Below, in pieces: positions 6,487 to 12,955 of a DNA stretch of 12,955 nucleotides. Position numbers and translations under genes: made by a program. The notes under the pieces were generated by a model, which ran no database searches, was not told where the DNA came from, and saw only the letters and a program-made list of their open reading frames with translations. Within the stretch, counting starts at the first letter, position 1; every line of letters starts with the position of its first letter. The stretch comes from an uncultured Methylococcaceae bacterium (lineage in GTDB: Bacteria; Pseudomonadota; Gammaproteobacteria; Methylococcales; Methylococcaceae): the NCBI GenBank assembly GCA_903910005.1, contig CAIVXW010000246.1, positions 1-12,955 of the forward strand, written 5' to 3'.

Positions 6487-8216
6487 CAGGCCAGCTCCCT
6501 CGTATCGGATACTCCGGGGGCCATACGCATTTCGTTATGCGCCTTGCCCGCTTCAATCATGGGATAGACATTCTCCGCAGGATCCGTGATGAAATCCATG
6601 AATACGGTGCGATCCCTGAGCCGGAAGGCTTCTTCCAGGGCAGGACGCACATCGGCGGGGGTTTTGATCTGCATGCCGACGTGTCCGTAGGCCTCGGCCA
6701 GTTTGCGGAAATCGGGCAGGGTTTCCAGGTAGGAATGGGAATAGCGGCTCTCATAGATGAATTCCTGCCATTGCCTGACCATGCCCATATAACCGTTGTT
6801 CAGGTTGATGATTTTGACCGGAGCGCGGTACTGAAGCAGGGTAGCCAGTTCCTGGATGCACATCTGGATGCTGGCCTCACCGGTGACACAGGCCACATCG
6901 GCCTCAGGGAATGCCAGCTTGACTCCCAGTGCGGCCGGCAGGCCAAAGCCCATGGTACCCAGCCCGCCGGAATTGATCCAGCGTCTGGGCAGGTCGAATT
7001 TGTAAAACTGTGCGGCCCACATCTGATGCTGGCCTACATCAGAGGTTACGTAGGCATTGCCGCCGGTCACTTCATACAGCTGTTCGATCACAAATTGCGG
7101 TTTGATGCGCTCACTGTTGCGGTCGTAATGGAGGCAATCCAGCCCGCGCCACTGGCGGATTTGTTCCCACCAGCCGGAACGGTCAATCGTGTCGGGTTTG
7201 ATGTCTCCGCTATTGATGATCTCGCACATCTCATCCAGCACGGGGGTAATTTCGCCGACAATGGGAATATCGACCCGCACGGTCTTGGAGATGGAGGCCG
7301 GATCAATGTCGATGTGAATGATGCGGGCATGAGGGCAGAATTCCTTGATTTTGCCGGTGACCCGGTCATCGAAGCGGGCACCGATGGCGATCAACACATC
7401 GCATGCGTGCATGGCCATGTTGGCCTCATAGGTACCGTGCATGCCCAGCATCCCCACAAACCGGGGGTCGGTCGACGGGAAGGCACCGAGACCCATCAGG
7501 GTTTGGGTCACGGGGAAACCCAGCAGGCGGGCGAAGCGGGTGAGTGCCGCCGAGGCATTGCCCAGCACCACCCCGCCGCCCGAATAGATCATGGGGCGTT
7601 TGGCTCCCAGCAGCATGTCCACCGCCTTCTTGATTTGCCAGCGATGCCCCCTTACCTGCGGGTTGTAGGAGCGCAGCGAAACGGTTTTGGGGTACTCGAA
7701 CGGAATTTTGCGGTTGGGATCGGTGACGTCCTTGGGAATATCCACCACCACCGGGCCGGGGCGACCGGTCGTGGCGATGTAGAAAGCCTTTTTCATGGTT
7801 TCCGCCAGCCGGGTGACGTCCTTTACCAGAAAATTGTGCTTGACGCAGGGACGGGTGATACCCACCGTGTCGACTTCCTGGAAGGCGTCGCTGCCGATCA
7901 CCGGCAGGGGAACCTGACCGGTAATGACCACCAGCGGAATTGAATCCATGTAAGCCGTTGCAATGCCGGTGACGGCGTTGGTGGCCCCGGGTCCCGAGGT
8001 TACCAGCACCACCCCCGGCTTGCCGGTCGCACGGGCGTAGCCGTCCGCCGCGTGGGTCGCTCCCTGTTCATGACGAACCAGGATATGTTTGACCGCATCC
8101 TGCTGAAACAGGGCATCATAAATGTGAAGGACAGCCCCACCCGGATAACCAAACAGGAACTCAACCCCTTCCTCCTTCAGACACTGGATAACGATTTCTG
8201 CGCCGCTCAGCTCCAC
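6486..8216 (-). CDS. ilvB: Acetolactate synthase large (catalytic) subunit
   Basis: The ThDP- and FAD-dependent enzyme condenses two pyruvates, or pyruvate and 2-oxobutyrate, opening valine and isoleucine synthesis. The 576-residue protein has the three domains of the family: an N-terminal pyrimidine-binding domain with catalytic E50 in RHEQGATHAADGYARA, a central domain (about 190-330) with RFDDRVTG, and a C-terminal ThDP domain. The ThDP motif reads GEAS (446-449) and ends in NN (473-474). The textbook motif begins GDG, and related proteobacterial enzymes often have GEG, so A448 is the odd residue. The start is GTG at 8216 with AAAGGT 9 nt before it. It is the first gene of the ilvBNC operon, 68 bp downstream of fliJ, with its own probable promoter in that gap. 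ilvI is an alternative name. Confidence 0.96.
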   Translation of the reverse strand: MELSGAEIVIQCLKEEGVEFLFGYPGGAVLHIYDALFQQDAVKHILVRHEQGATHAADGYARATGKPGVVLVTSGPGATNAVTGIATAYMDSIPLVVITGQVPLPVIGSDAFQEVDTVGITRPCVKHNFLVKDVTRLAETMKKAFYIATTGRPGPVVVDIPKDVTDPNRKIPFEYPKTVSLRSYNPQVRGHRWQIKKAVDMLLGAKRPMIYSGGGVVLGNASAALTRFARLLGFPVTQTLMGLGAFPSTDPRFVGMLGMHGTYEANMAMHACDVLIAIGARFDDRVTGKIKEFCPHARIIHIDIDPASISKTVRVDIPIVGEITPVLDEMCEIINSGDIKPDTIDRSGWWEQIRQWRGLDCLHYDRNSERIKPQFVIEQLYEVTGGNAYVTSDVGQHQMWAAQFYKFDLPRRWINSGGLGTMGFGLPAALGVKLAFPEADVACVTGEASIQMCIQELATLLQYRAPVKIINLNNGYMGMVRQWQEFIYESRYSHSYLETLPDFRKLAEAYGHVGMQIKTPADVRPALEEAFRLRDRTVFMDFITDPAENVYPMIEAGKAHNEMRMAPGVSDTRELA

Positions 8217-8249
8217 TGTTCTTGTACCTTTGCAACAAAAAAATGACCG

Positions 8250-8281
8250 ATTAAATTACTCGGACTTTGACGGTGCGTCAA
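8250..8281 (-). promoter_or_regulatory. Probable sigma-70 promoter for ilvBNC
   Basis: On the minus strand TTGACG (8281-8276) is a near-perfect -35. TAATTT (8258-8253) follows after exactly 17 bp; TTTAAT (8255-8250) is a better -10 match but 20 bp away. Transcription would start near 8245, giving a leader of about 30 nt with the AAAGGT ribosome site. The -35 starts just after the fliJ stop codon. The leader is too short for a leader-peptide attenuator, so any end-product control must act in another way. Confidence 0.5.
8267..8281. promoter_or_regulatory. Perfect dyad TTGACG-GTG-CGTCAA over the ilvB -35 box
   Basis: The 15-bp sequence TTGACGGTGCGTCAA is a perfect 6+3+6 inverted repeat. One arm is the putative -35 of the ilvB promoter. 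That placement is what a repressor operator would look like, though a 6-bp arm can arise by chance. It could also form a small hairpin at the end of the fliJ message, but no U-tract follows, so it is a poor terminator. Confidence 0.33.
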
Positions 8282-8284
8282 GCA

Positions 8285-8737
8285 TCACCCGTCCGCATCC
8301 CGGGCGGCAGTGGCCTTGCGACTGGCCCATTCGTCCATTTCCGACTGAAGGGCCTTTTCGGCCCGCCGACCTTCCTCGGTGAGTGATTTTTCCAGCACTT
8401 TCCTGACGCCCATTGTCTTGCGATGAGCCTGCTCCCAGAGCTGTCTCAGTCGGGTTATTTCGCTCTCATTGCGGCTGAGGGTTTTTTGCTGCTCCTCAAT
8501 GGCGGCATTGATTTTGGACAGAAAGGCCCGGTATTCCAGCATCTGCCGGATACCCATGCCCTGTTCCCCGGCCTGGTTGAACTGCCGGGTGTAACCGGCC
8601 CGAAAATCCTGCAGGCTGGCCAGACCGCTGCGGGCCTTTTCCAGCCGTTGCCGGGCCTGGTTGAGGTGATGGCTGACCTCCTCCTCACGGGTGATCACCA
8701 GATCAAGAATCGACTGAAGCCGTTTGGAGCGTTTCAC
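8285..8737 (-). CDS. fliJ: Flagellar export protein FliJ (orphan copy)
   Basis: This 150-residue, charged, mostly helical protein has long heptad-like stretches (about 8-50 and 70-145) that predict an antiparallel coiled coil. The pattern LQDFRAGYTRQF...QGMGIRQMLEYRAFLSKINAAI and the run of E/K/R/Q near the C-terminus match the proteobacterial FliJ family. FliJ is the stalk of the FliI ATPase in flagellar type III export, resembling the gamma subunit of F1. The start is GTG at 8737, 6 bp after the regA stop; only a GGGA about 11 nt upstream serves as a ribosome site, so coupling to regA is likely. FliJ genes normally follow fliI. Here fliI is absent, and the gene ends the beta-RFAP synthase-regBA operon. 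A YscO-like or other coiled-coil role is possible but less likely. Confidence 0.78.
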   Translation of the reverse strand: MKRSKRLQSILDLVITREEEVSHHLNQARQRLEKARSGLASLQDFRAGYTRQFNQAGEQGMGIRQMLEYRAFLSKINAAIEEQQKTLSRNESEITRLRQLWEQAHRKTMGVRKVLEKSLTEEGRRAEKALQSEMDEWASRKATAARDADG

Positions 8738-8743
8738 GCAGGG

Positions 8744-9292
8744 TTATTCCCGGACGGGTCTTTTTTCCAGCTTTCGTTGCAGGGAGCGACGGTGCATTCC
8801 CAGAGCCCGGGCGGCGGCGGATATGTTGCCGCCATGTTCCACCAGTACCTTCTGCAGGTGTTCCCACTCCAGTCGACGAACCGAGAGCGGTTTTTCCTTG
8901 ATTTCCACCGTGGCATCGCCCTCATCCCGGTGCAGGGCCGTTACAATTTCGTCGGCGTCGGCTGGCTTGGTGACATAATGCACCGCACCCAGTTTGATGG
9001 CCTCCACGGCAGTGGCGATACTGGCATACCCGGTCAGCATCACGATGCGGGTGTTGGCATCCAGATCATGCAGGTGGCGGAGCAGGGACAAACCCGATTC
9101 GACCCCAATCCGCAAATCAATCACGGCATATTCCGGTTCGACCTGTTCCGCCATTTCCATGCCTGCCGCCACGTCATTGGCCACAAACACCTCAAACCCA
9201 CGTTTTACCAAAGCACCTTTGAGTACGGTACAAAACGTGGGATCGTCATCGACCAGAAGCAGGCAGGGTAATTGTGAGGGTAACTCAGGCAT
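8744..9292 (-). CDS. regA: Redox response regulator RegA/PrrA/ActR family
   Basis: This 182-residue regulator has an N-terminal receiver domain with acidic residues D15-D16-D17, phosphoacceptor D59 in YAVIDLRIG, T87 and K109. A C-terminal Fis-type helix-turn-helix follows (about 140-178). The stretch GGNISAAARALGMHRRSLQRKL (154-175) is the near-invariant DNA-binding helix pair of RegA. RegA-type regulators turn photosynthesis, carbon fixation, respiration or nitrogen genes on or off with redox state; the targets here are unknown. I chose the ATG at 9292, not the longer open frame from 9529, because the extra 79 residues are Arg/Pro-rich and lie wholly over regB, while 182 matches the family. 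The start overlaps the regB end by 8 bp, and fliJ follows 6 bp after the stop. Confidence 0.92.
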   Translation of the reverse strand: MPELPSQLPCLLLVDDDPTFCTVLKGALVKRGFEVFVANDVAAGMEMAEQVEPEYAVIDLRIGVESGLSLLRHLHDLDANTRIVMLTGYASIATAVEAIKLGAVHYVTKPADADEIVTALHRDEGDATVEIKEKPLSVRRLEWEHLQKVLVEHGGNISAAARALGMHRRSLQRKLEKRPVRE

Positions 9293-10637
9293 GGTGTTTG
9301 ATAAGGGGTAACTGGATGGTGGTACAGGTGCCGCCCGTGGTGCGGGGGCGCATGTCGACGGATCCCCCCAGGCGTTCGACCGTGGTAAACGCCAGGAACA
9401 ACCCCAGCCCCAGCCCCTGCTCCTTGGTGGTGACCGGAGTCTTTCCCAGTTTTTCATAGATACCCGGTGTAATGCCGGGTCCATTATCGAGAATGTCAAT
9501 GGTAACGGCATCCCGCGTCCAGTGGGCAATCATTTCAATACCGTCCGGCGAGGCGTCTGCCGCATTATTGAGTATATTGACCAGCGCGTGATTGAGGGTT
9601 TGTTCGGCCAGTATGCTGGAAGGCATGATCACGCCACGCTTCTGGTAGCGAATGACGGGGTTGTGGCGTTGCTGTTTCCAGCTTTCGAGGGTTTCATCAA
9701 GGAAGTCGGGCAGGGACATGACATGGCCTGACTCGGCCCGCATTTCTCCGGTTGAAGCCGACATGACCGACAAAGCCTTTTTGCAGCGGTCGATCTGGGT
9801 ACGCAGTATTTGCAGCCGGGTCAGCCATTCCTCGGTGGTGGCGGCGTCGCAATCATGCTCCATTTCCCGGATGATGATGGCCATGGTACCCAGCGGCGTT
9901 CCCATTTCGTGGGCGGCCCCGGCTGCCAGGGTTCCGAGGGCCAATACCCGCTCATTGCGTAGGGCCTGTTCCCGGGCCTGAGCCAGACGCCGCTCCTGCG
10001 AACGCAGGGAGTTGGCCATTTCCACCACAAAATAAGCCACCAGTACCGCACTGAAGACAAAACCGAACCACATCCCGAATACATGCATCTCCAGACCGTT
10101 TTGCTGGCTCAGTGCGTGCAGCAGGGCCGGATCGACATCGTGGTGCAGGGTCATGGGTTGCAGACTGGGCAGGGGTTCGTAGAACGCCATCAGCAGGGTA
10201 TAGCAACCGGTGGTGAAGATCACCATATACCAGATATAAAACTGCGGCAGTATCGTCGCGGCTATAATGAGTGGCAGCAGGAAAAACCAGGCAATCGGGT
10301 TGGTGGCCCCACCGGTGAAGTACAGGATGGCCGTAATCGCCAACACATCGAGCGATATCTGGATGAATAACTCCTGTTCATCAATCGGACCCTCATGGCC
10401 GAGGCGCAGCCAGGTCCACCAGTTGAATAATCCCATGGCGGTTACGATACCCCACAACGGGGCTTCACGCAGGGGAATCTCAAGCCCGTAAATACTGATC
10501 CAGATTACCAGGGCTTCGCCCAGTATCATCAGGTTTCTCAGCACGAATAGCCAGCGCAGATTCTGGCGGGCATCCTTTTCCAGCAGAACCGGAACGGGAA
10601 TATTGAGGATGGGTTCCTGGTGCATGGTTTTATTCAT
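9285..10637 (-). CDS. regB: Redox-sensing membrane histidine kinase RegB/PrrB/ActS family
   Basis: This 450-residue sensor kinase phosphorylates RegA. About six membrane segments are visible (about 28-50, 60-76, 91-107, 114-130, 133-152 and 186-206). GGATNPI at 109-115 corresponds to the RegB quinone-site motif GGxxNPF, with I in place of F. The H-box is GAAHEMGTPLG with phosphoacceptor H243. C285 in QIDRCKKAL sits in the redox box where RegB has its redox-active cysteine. The N-box is ILNNAADAS (355-363), G1 DNGPGI (384-389) and G2 GLGLGLF (408-414). I chose the ATG at 10637, which overlaps the end of the beta-RFAP synthase gene by 8 bp; the ATG at 10625 is a close alternative. A longer frame from 10970 lies over the upstream gene and adds un-RegB-like sequence. 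It probably reads quinone-pool redox state. Confidence 0.93.
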   Translation of the reverse strand: MNKTMHQEPILNIPVPVLLEKDARQNLRWLFVLRNLMILGEALVIWISIYGLEIPLREAPLWGIVTAMGLFNWWTWLRLGHEGPIDEQELFIQISLDVLAITAILYFTGGATNPIAWFFLLPLIIAATILPQFYIWYMVIFTTGCYTLLMAFYEPLPSLQPMTLHHDVDPALLHALSQQNGLEMHVFGMWFGFVFSAVLVAYFVVEMANSLRSQERRLAQAREQALRNERVLALGTLAAGAAHEMGTPLGTMAIIIREMEHDCDAATTEEWLTRLQILRTQIDRCKKALSVMSASTGEMRAESGHVMSLPDFLDETLESWKQQRHNPVIRYQKRGVIMPSSILAEQTLNHALVNILNNAADASPDGIEMIAHWTRDAVTIDILDNGPGITPGIYEKLGKTPVTTKEQGLGLGLFLAFTTVERLGGSVDMRPRTTGGTCTTIQLPLIKHHA

Positions 10638-11616
10638 CGTTAAATCGCACGTCTGCTCCCCGGTTTCTGGCTGAGGCAACCAGCACGCGGAGAGTGTCTG
10701 TCTCGCCGAAATGCTCCCGGGCGGCCTGCACCAGTGCTGCTGCCCGGGCCGGCGTGTCCACCATGCAGAAACCGGTCGGACCCCACGAACTCTGACCAAT
10801 ACCCACCGCCCCCAGGCCATGCAGGTAGTGCAGCCAGTCGGCAACCCGGCTACTGGTATGGCATCGCCCCCCCTGGGCCGGTGCAAAGTATTCACCGATA
10901 ACCTGCTGGATTTCACTGATGGCGGATCCGAAGGCCGGCAAGTCCTGCTCCGCCACGGCAGGCAGGGCACGCATCAGCACCAGATGGCAGAGGTGGGCGG
11001 CACGGGCCTCGGGAAACGGTGGCAGTGTCTGAAAGGCACTGATTTCAGACGGGCCCGACAAGCCCTGATCCGCGTCATCCAGCACCAGAATGAAACGCCA
11101 CGCATCCGGCAGGGCCAGGCGGGAGAGCAGGGGAGGCACCACCGTGCCGGGCTTGCGCCCGCCATCCACCACCAGGCCGCCGTGTTCAAATGTGCCGATG
11201 CCGATGCCGGAGCGTGCCCCCCGGTTCATCAGACCGGCAATCTCCCGCACGGTCAGGTTAAGTCCCGCCAGCCGGGTCAGGGCCACGCCGACGGCCAGGG
11301 CCAACTGGGTACCCGACCCGAGTCCGGCGTGTTCGGGGATGGTTTCGTGCAGGCGGATTCTGGCCCGGACAGGGCTCTGCAGGCGGGCGGCAAGCTGCTG
11401 CGCCAGCATCAGGCCTTTTTCACTGGCGGCCCCTTCGGCTTCCCAATCGTTTGCCAGGCTGAGGTCAAGCCGGGTGTATAGCTCGTTAAGCCCGACCCCG
11501 ATGCTGCCAAACCGCCTGCCCAGGGTACCATCCAGATCAAAAAAACCCATGTGCAAACGAGCGTACGCCCGCACGGAAATGACTCGGGTGAGGGGGGGAT
11601 TCAAACTGGCGGACAT
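10630..11616 (-). CDS. Beta-ribofuranosylaminobenzene 5'-phosphate synthase (beta-RFAP synthase) family
   Basis: Beta-RFAP synthase joins an aminobenzoate or hydroxybenzoate to phosphoribosyl pyrophosphate with loss of CO2, the first committed step toward tetrahydromethanopterin. Bacteria that oxidise formaldehyde through this cofactor encode it. The 328-residue protein belongs to the GHMP superfamily. It has RAYARLHMGFFDLDG near the start (16-30), the glycine loop PEHAGLGSGTQLA (94-106), RSGIGIGTFEHGGLVVDGG (135-153) and GQSSWGPTGF (264-273), all characteristic of this family. The ATG at 11616 has only a weak GAG upstream. A perfect extended -10 lies 34 bp before it, and regB overlaps its end. 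A GHMP kinase with another substrate cannot be excluded but fits less well. No other methanopterin-pathway gene is in the window. Confidence 0.87.
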   Translation of the reverse strand: MSASLNPPLTRVISVRAYARLHMGFFDLDGTLGRRFGSIGVGLNELYTRLDLSLANDWEAEGAASEKGLMLAQQLAARLQSPVRARIRLHETIPEHAGLGSGTQLALAVGVALTRLAGLNLTVREIAGLMNRGARSGIGIGTFEHGGLVVDGGRKPGTVVPPLLSRLALPDAWRFILVLDDADQGLSGPSEISAFQTLPPFPEARAAHLCHLVLMRALPAVAEQDLPAFGSAISEIQQVIGEYFAPAQGGRCHTSSRVADWLHYLHGLGAVGIGQSSWGPTGFCMVDTPARAAALVQAAREHFGETDTLRVLVASARNRGADVRFNDE

Positions 11617-11649
11617 CGGAGCAGCTCTCGCTTGCGAAATAAAGCGCGG

Positions 11650-11658
11650 ATTATATCA
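11650..11658 (-). promoter_or_regulatory. Extended -10 promoter for the beta-RFAP synthase-regBA-fliJ operon
   Basis: On the minus strand TGATATAAT (11658-11650) is a perfect TGnTATAAT extended -10. Its TGA is the stop codon of the flavoprotein gene. No good -35 is visible, as is common for extended -10 promoters. Transcription would start near 11643, giving a leader of about 27 nt before the ATG at 11616. The motif falls in the only gap (39 bp) upstream of the operon, which supports its use. Confidence 0.55.
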
Positions 11659-12903
11659 GCCCGTTCCCTGCCGAATCAGCCACTCGGCCGCACTTCGCCC
11701 GGCCATGCGCCCCGTCGCCAGACAGGCGGTCAGCAAATACCCGCCGGTCGGGGCGTCGTAGTCCAGCATTTCACCGGCCACGAATACCCCGGGCAGGGTT
11801 CGCAGCATCAGGCCCGCATCCAGTGCCTCAAACTGGACGCCACCGGCGGTGCTGATGGCGGTTGCAAGTGGCCCGGGTGCGGTCAGGGACAGCGGCAACT
11901 GCTTGATGGCCGCCGCCAGGGCCGGTGGATGCTGGCGTATGTCGGGTGGCAGGCATTCCCTCAGCAGAGCCTGCTTGATGCCGTCCAGGCCGGTTTTGCG
12001 TTTGAGATAACCCGACAGACTGCGGCGTCCCTGCGGCTCCCGCAGGGCGGATTCGAGCCGTTCCTGGCTACGATCCGGGCAGAGATCCAGCCAGATTCCG
12101 GCAACACCGTCGACCGCCAGCCGTCGTCTGAGCCGGGAAGACAGGGCGTACACCGGGCCGCCCTCAAGGCCGGTGTCGGTCACAACCAGCTCACCGGCCC
12201 GGGCGATGATGGAGCCATCATCCTGCCGAAACAGCAACCGGAGGGTTTTAATGGGCGTACCGGCATATCGCTGGCAGAACGCCTGCGAAAAAGAACCACA
12301 CACAAAGCGGCAGTTGGCCGGAGCCAGCGGACTCAACCGAACACCCTGGGCAGTCAGCACCGCAGTCCAGCGGCCATCCGAACCCAGTTGCGGCCAACTG
12401 GCCCCGCCCAGGGCCAGGATCACGGCATCGGCCCGCACAGTCTGCGGCCCGGTCGGCGTATCGAAACACAGCCCCCCGTCGGCGGTAAAGCCCTGCCAGC
12501 GGTGGCGGACATGAAACAACACACCGGCGTCCCGCAGACGGCTGAGCCAGGCCCGCAGCAGGGGAGCCGCCTTGAAATCAGCCGGAAACACCCGCCCCGA
12601 ACTGCCGACCACGGTCTGGATGCCAAAAGCATGAACCCAATCGCGTACTGCCTGCGGCGTGAAGTCACGCAGGGCGGCTTCGAGCGAGGGTGGCAGCGGA
12701 TCGTACCGGGTGATGAACGGCCCGAACGGTTCCGAATGGGTAATGTTCAGCCCGCCCTTGCCGGTCAGCAGAAATTTTCGGCCCGGCGACGGCATGGCAT
12801 CGTAAAGGTGTACGTTGAGACCGGAAGACACGGCGGATTCAGCGGCCATGAGACCGGACGGGCCACCGCCGATCACGGCCAGGGTAAGATCAGAACAAGC
12901 CAT
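11656..12903 (-). CDS. HI0933-like (YhiN-type) FAD-dependent oxidoreductase
   Basis: This 415-residue flavoprotein belongs to the HI0933-like/COG2081 group, close to the PP_4765-type flavoproteins. The N-terminal dinucleotide-binding motif is VIGGGPSGLMAA (10-21) with the acidic D35 at the end of the second strand. GRKFLLTGKGGLNITHSE (41-58) is the family hallmark. ALGGASWPQLGSDG follows in the middle, and the C-terminal FAD motif is AGEMLDYDAPTGGYLL (376-391). It should bind FAD and act as a cytoplasmic oxidoreductase, but no substrate has been established for this family that I know of. The ATG at 12903 gives the expected length; a pyrimidine-rich stretch precedes it rather than a ribosome site. 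Its TGA stop is part of the promoter of the next operon, so it is probably a separate transcription unit. Confidence 0.88.
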   Translation of the reverse strand: MACSDLTLAVIGGGPSGLMAAESAVSSGLNVHLYDAMPSPGRKFLLTGKGGLNITHSEPFGPFITRYDPLPPSLEAALRDFTPQAVRDWVHAFGIQTVVGSSGRVFPADFKAAPLLRAWLSRLRDAGVLFHVRHRWQGFTADGGLCFDTPTGPQTVRADAVILALGGASWPQLGSDGRWTAVLTAQGVRLSPLAPANCRFVCGSFSQAFCQRYAGTPIKTLRLLFRQDDGSIIARAGELVVTDTGLEGGPVYALSSRLRRRLAVDGVAGIWLDLCPDRSQERLESALREPQGRRSLSGYLKRKTGLDGIKQALLRECLPPDIRQHPPALAAAIKQLPLSLTAPGPLATAISTAGGVQFEALDAGLMLRTLPGVFVAGEMLDYDAPTGGYLLTACLATGRMAGRSAAEWLIRQGTG

Positions 12904-12917
12904 CTGTTGGAACTTAT

Positions 12918-12932
12918 GGGAGGGAGGGAGGG
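12918..12932 (+). other. Perfect four-tract G-quadruplex motif upstream of the flavoprotein gene
   Basis: GGGAGGGAGGGAGGG on the plus strand has four G-triplets separated by single A residues. This class of sequence is known to form very stable parallel quadruplexes in vitro. It lies 14 bp upstream of the flavoprotein ATG, on that gene's template strand; the mRNA carries the C-rich complement in its leader. It could hinder transcription start or elongation, or be a simple tandem GGGA repeat without function. Confidence 0.5.
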
Positions 12933-12955
12933 TCTTTCGCGCAGAGTTCTTCCTC

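Noticed and set aside
6537..7943. A 468-codon open frame on the plus strand, antisense to ilvB
   Set aside because: It lies wholly over the well-supported acetolactate synthase gene. Its product is rich in H, G and D with no domain I recognise, as expected for a shadow frame in GC-rich coding DNA.
9293..9529. N-terminal extension of regA starting at 9529
   Set aside because: It overlaps the regB kinase domain in another frame. The family length of about 182 residues is met from the ATG at 9292.
10638..10970. N-terminal extension of regB starting at 10970
   Set aside because: The extra 111 residues are Arg/Pro/Trp-rich, lie wholly over the beta-RFAP synthase gene and are not part of the RegB family.
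1..12955. CRISPR array, IS element, tRNA/rRNA, prophage or defence system
   Set aside because: I read the gene products and gaps for regular spaced repeats, transposase motifs, terminal inverted repeats and RNA gene signatures, and saw none. Gaps between genes are all under about 130 bp.

Overview
The window looks like part of a gammaproteobacterial chromosome and is almost fully coding. I recognise fifteen genes; fourteen are complete and one (rppH) is cut by the left edge. All but the HAD phosphatase gene lie on the minus strand. The rppH/HAD-IB divergent pair and the ilvB-ilvN-ilvC-pssA-leuA order fit Gammaproteobacteria. A beta-RFAP synthase of the tetrahydromethanopterin pathway suggests C1 oxidation, as in a methylotroph or methanotroph or a relative such as some Thiotrichales. 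A FliJ protein suggests a flagellum. The exact taxon cannot be fixed from this window.

Right end (about 9.3-12.96 kb, read right to left): an orphan flavoprotein, then beta-RFAP synthase, a RegB-type redox sensor kinase and its RegA regulator. FliJ follows 6 bp after regA. Beta-RFAP synthase/regB and regB/regA each overlap by 8 bp, so they are probably co-transcribed and coupled in translation. A perfect extended -10 (TGATATAAT) contains the stop codon of the flavoprotein gene and probably starts this operon.

Centre (about 4.1-8.2 kb): branched-chain amino acid synthesis, ilvB and ilvN (1-bp overlap) and then ilvC. A probable promoter with a small perfect dyad over its -35 box lies just before ilvB. 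A strong 10-bp hairpin with a U-rich tail separates ilvC from pssA (phosphatidylserine synthase).

Left part (about 1.3-4.1 kb): pssA, leuA, a family-4 uracil-DNA glycosylase and rimI follow tightly on the same strand. After rimI comes about 130 bp of degenerate short repeats, then a TusA-like gene that converges on the HAD gene. RppH begins 55 bp upstream of the HAD gene on the other strand.

Most of this is housekeeping metabolism. I found no phage, IS, CRISPR, RNA gene or defence system. The most unusual part is the beta-RFAP synthase-regBA-fliJ operon, which joins C1-cofactor synthesis, redox sensing and a flagellar export protein that has no fliI beside it. Base composition was judged by eye and not computed.
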